From CAYWFP01 sp964457365 (GTDB taxonomy: Bacteria; Planctomycetota; SZUA-567): a DNA stretch of 13,773 nt. Shown here piece after piece: positions 13,591 to 13,773 of this stretch; the first letter of the stretch is position 1; each line of letters begins with the position of its first letter. Made by a program: the position numbers and the translations under genes. Under the pieces are notes generated by a model. The model saw only the letters and a program-made list of their open reading frames with translations. It was not told the origin of the DNA and did no database searches. The stretch is from contig CAYWFP010000100.1 in assembly GCA_964457365.1 (NCBI GenBank), forward strand, positions 1 to 13,773, in the 5' to 3' direction.

Positions 13591-13773
13591 CGGTTCTCCT
13601 CCGTCTGTATATCGGTTTGCTCTTCTTCGGTCGCGTCTGCGGCGTTTGCGGCTTTTTCCGCCCCTGGCGGAGCGCGCTCGACGGTGAAGACGTGGTCCTT
13701 GAACTACATGTTATAACCATCGTGATAGATTTTTACGTCCGCGCCGCCGTCATCGATCTGGTTGACGCCGATG
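13587..13773 (-). CDS. 3' part of an unrecognised gene, frame interrupted by TAG
   Basis: Entering from the right edge, the minus strand reads IGVNQIDDGGADVKIYHDGY, Asn-Met, then a TAG at 13704-13706. The same frame stays open for 38 more codons (FKDHVFTVERAPPGAEK, then an acidic Ala/Glu-rich tail) and ends in TGA at 13587-13589, overlapping the pheT ATG as ATGA. The first ten codons after TAG all end in G or C, as in the real genes here. This suggests one coding frame with a nonsense codon where Tyr (TAC or TAT) may have stood. The other reading is that the gene truly ends at TAG and the rest is the pheT leader. I do not recognise the protein; it is not the end of PheS. Confidence 0.45.

Noticed and set aside
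1..13773. TAG reassigned as a sense codon
   Set aside because: acnB, the secreted protein and the DUF6485 gene all end at TAG at family-typical or structurally sensible positions, so TAG is a normal stop here. The TAG at 13704-13706 needs a local explanation.
1..13773. tRNA, rRNA, CRISPR arrays, insertion sequences, attachment sites, toxin-antitoxin or defence genes
   Set aside because: I looked for cloverleaf-type signals, regular repeats, transposase motifs and paired small genes and saw none.

Overview
This is a GC-rich bacterial chromosomal segment with densely packed housekeeping and signalling genes. I see no phage, transposon, CRISPR, tRNA or rRNA signal. An AcnB-type aconitase, an exported membrane-anchored ApbE, a signal-peptide protein with a DUF1080-like fold, a DUF6485 mini-protein and a PheT without its tRNA-binding domain fit a Gram-negative-type, mostly anaerobic lineage. 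The PVC superphylum (Lentisphaerota, Kiritimatiellota or Planctomycetota) is my best guess, but it is tentative and rests on gene content only.

Layout. Positions 1-82 hold an intrinsic terminator, probably closing a + strand gene outside the window. Positions 83-600 contain no convincing gene. A strong sigma70-like promoter with a perfect palindrome between its -35 and -10 drives acnB (708-3251). Next come a one-pass membrane protein with a leucine-rich tail (3351-4010), a 400-base gap with hairpins and a 20-bp palindrome, a GAF-GGDEF diguanylate cyclase (4412-5671) and a small secreted protein (5721-6368). A 47-residue, 8-cysteine DUF6485 protein (6455-6598) has its own promoter and terminator-like hairpin.

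Positions 6753-11516 form one tight operon: iscS, a membrane-anchored protein with two YcgR/PilZ-like units, iscU and apbE. IscS supplies sulfur, IscU is the [2Fe-2S] scaffold, and ApbE attaches FMN covalently to exported flavoproteins. The PilZ protein is a predicted c-di-GMP receptor, so this Fe-S/flavin maturation operon carries a second-messenger gene, and a diguanylate cyclase lies less than 3 kb upstream. Overlapping the 3' end of apbE is a short remnant of a zinc-ribbon gene whose tail has been lost at the border with pheT.

On the minus strand, convergent with the operon, is pheT (11587-13590). Upstream of it is the end of an unrecognised gene whose frame overlaps the pheT start but is interrupted by an in-frame TAG.

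I do not see an exotic defence or mobile system. The items most worth a second look are the PilZ gene inside the isc operon, the loss of c-di-GMP-binding residues in one of its two units, the zinc-ribbon remnant, the in-frame TAG upstream of pheT, and the palindrome in the acnB promoter.
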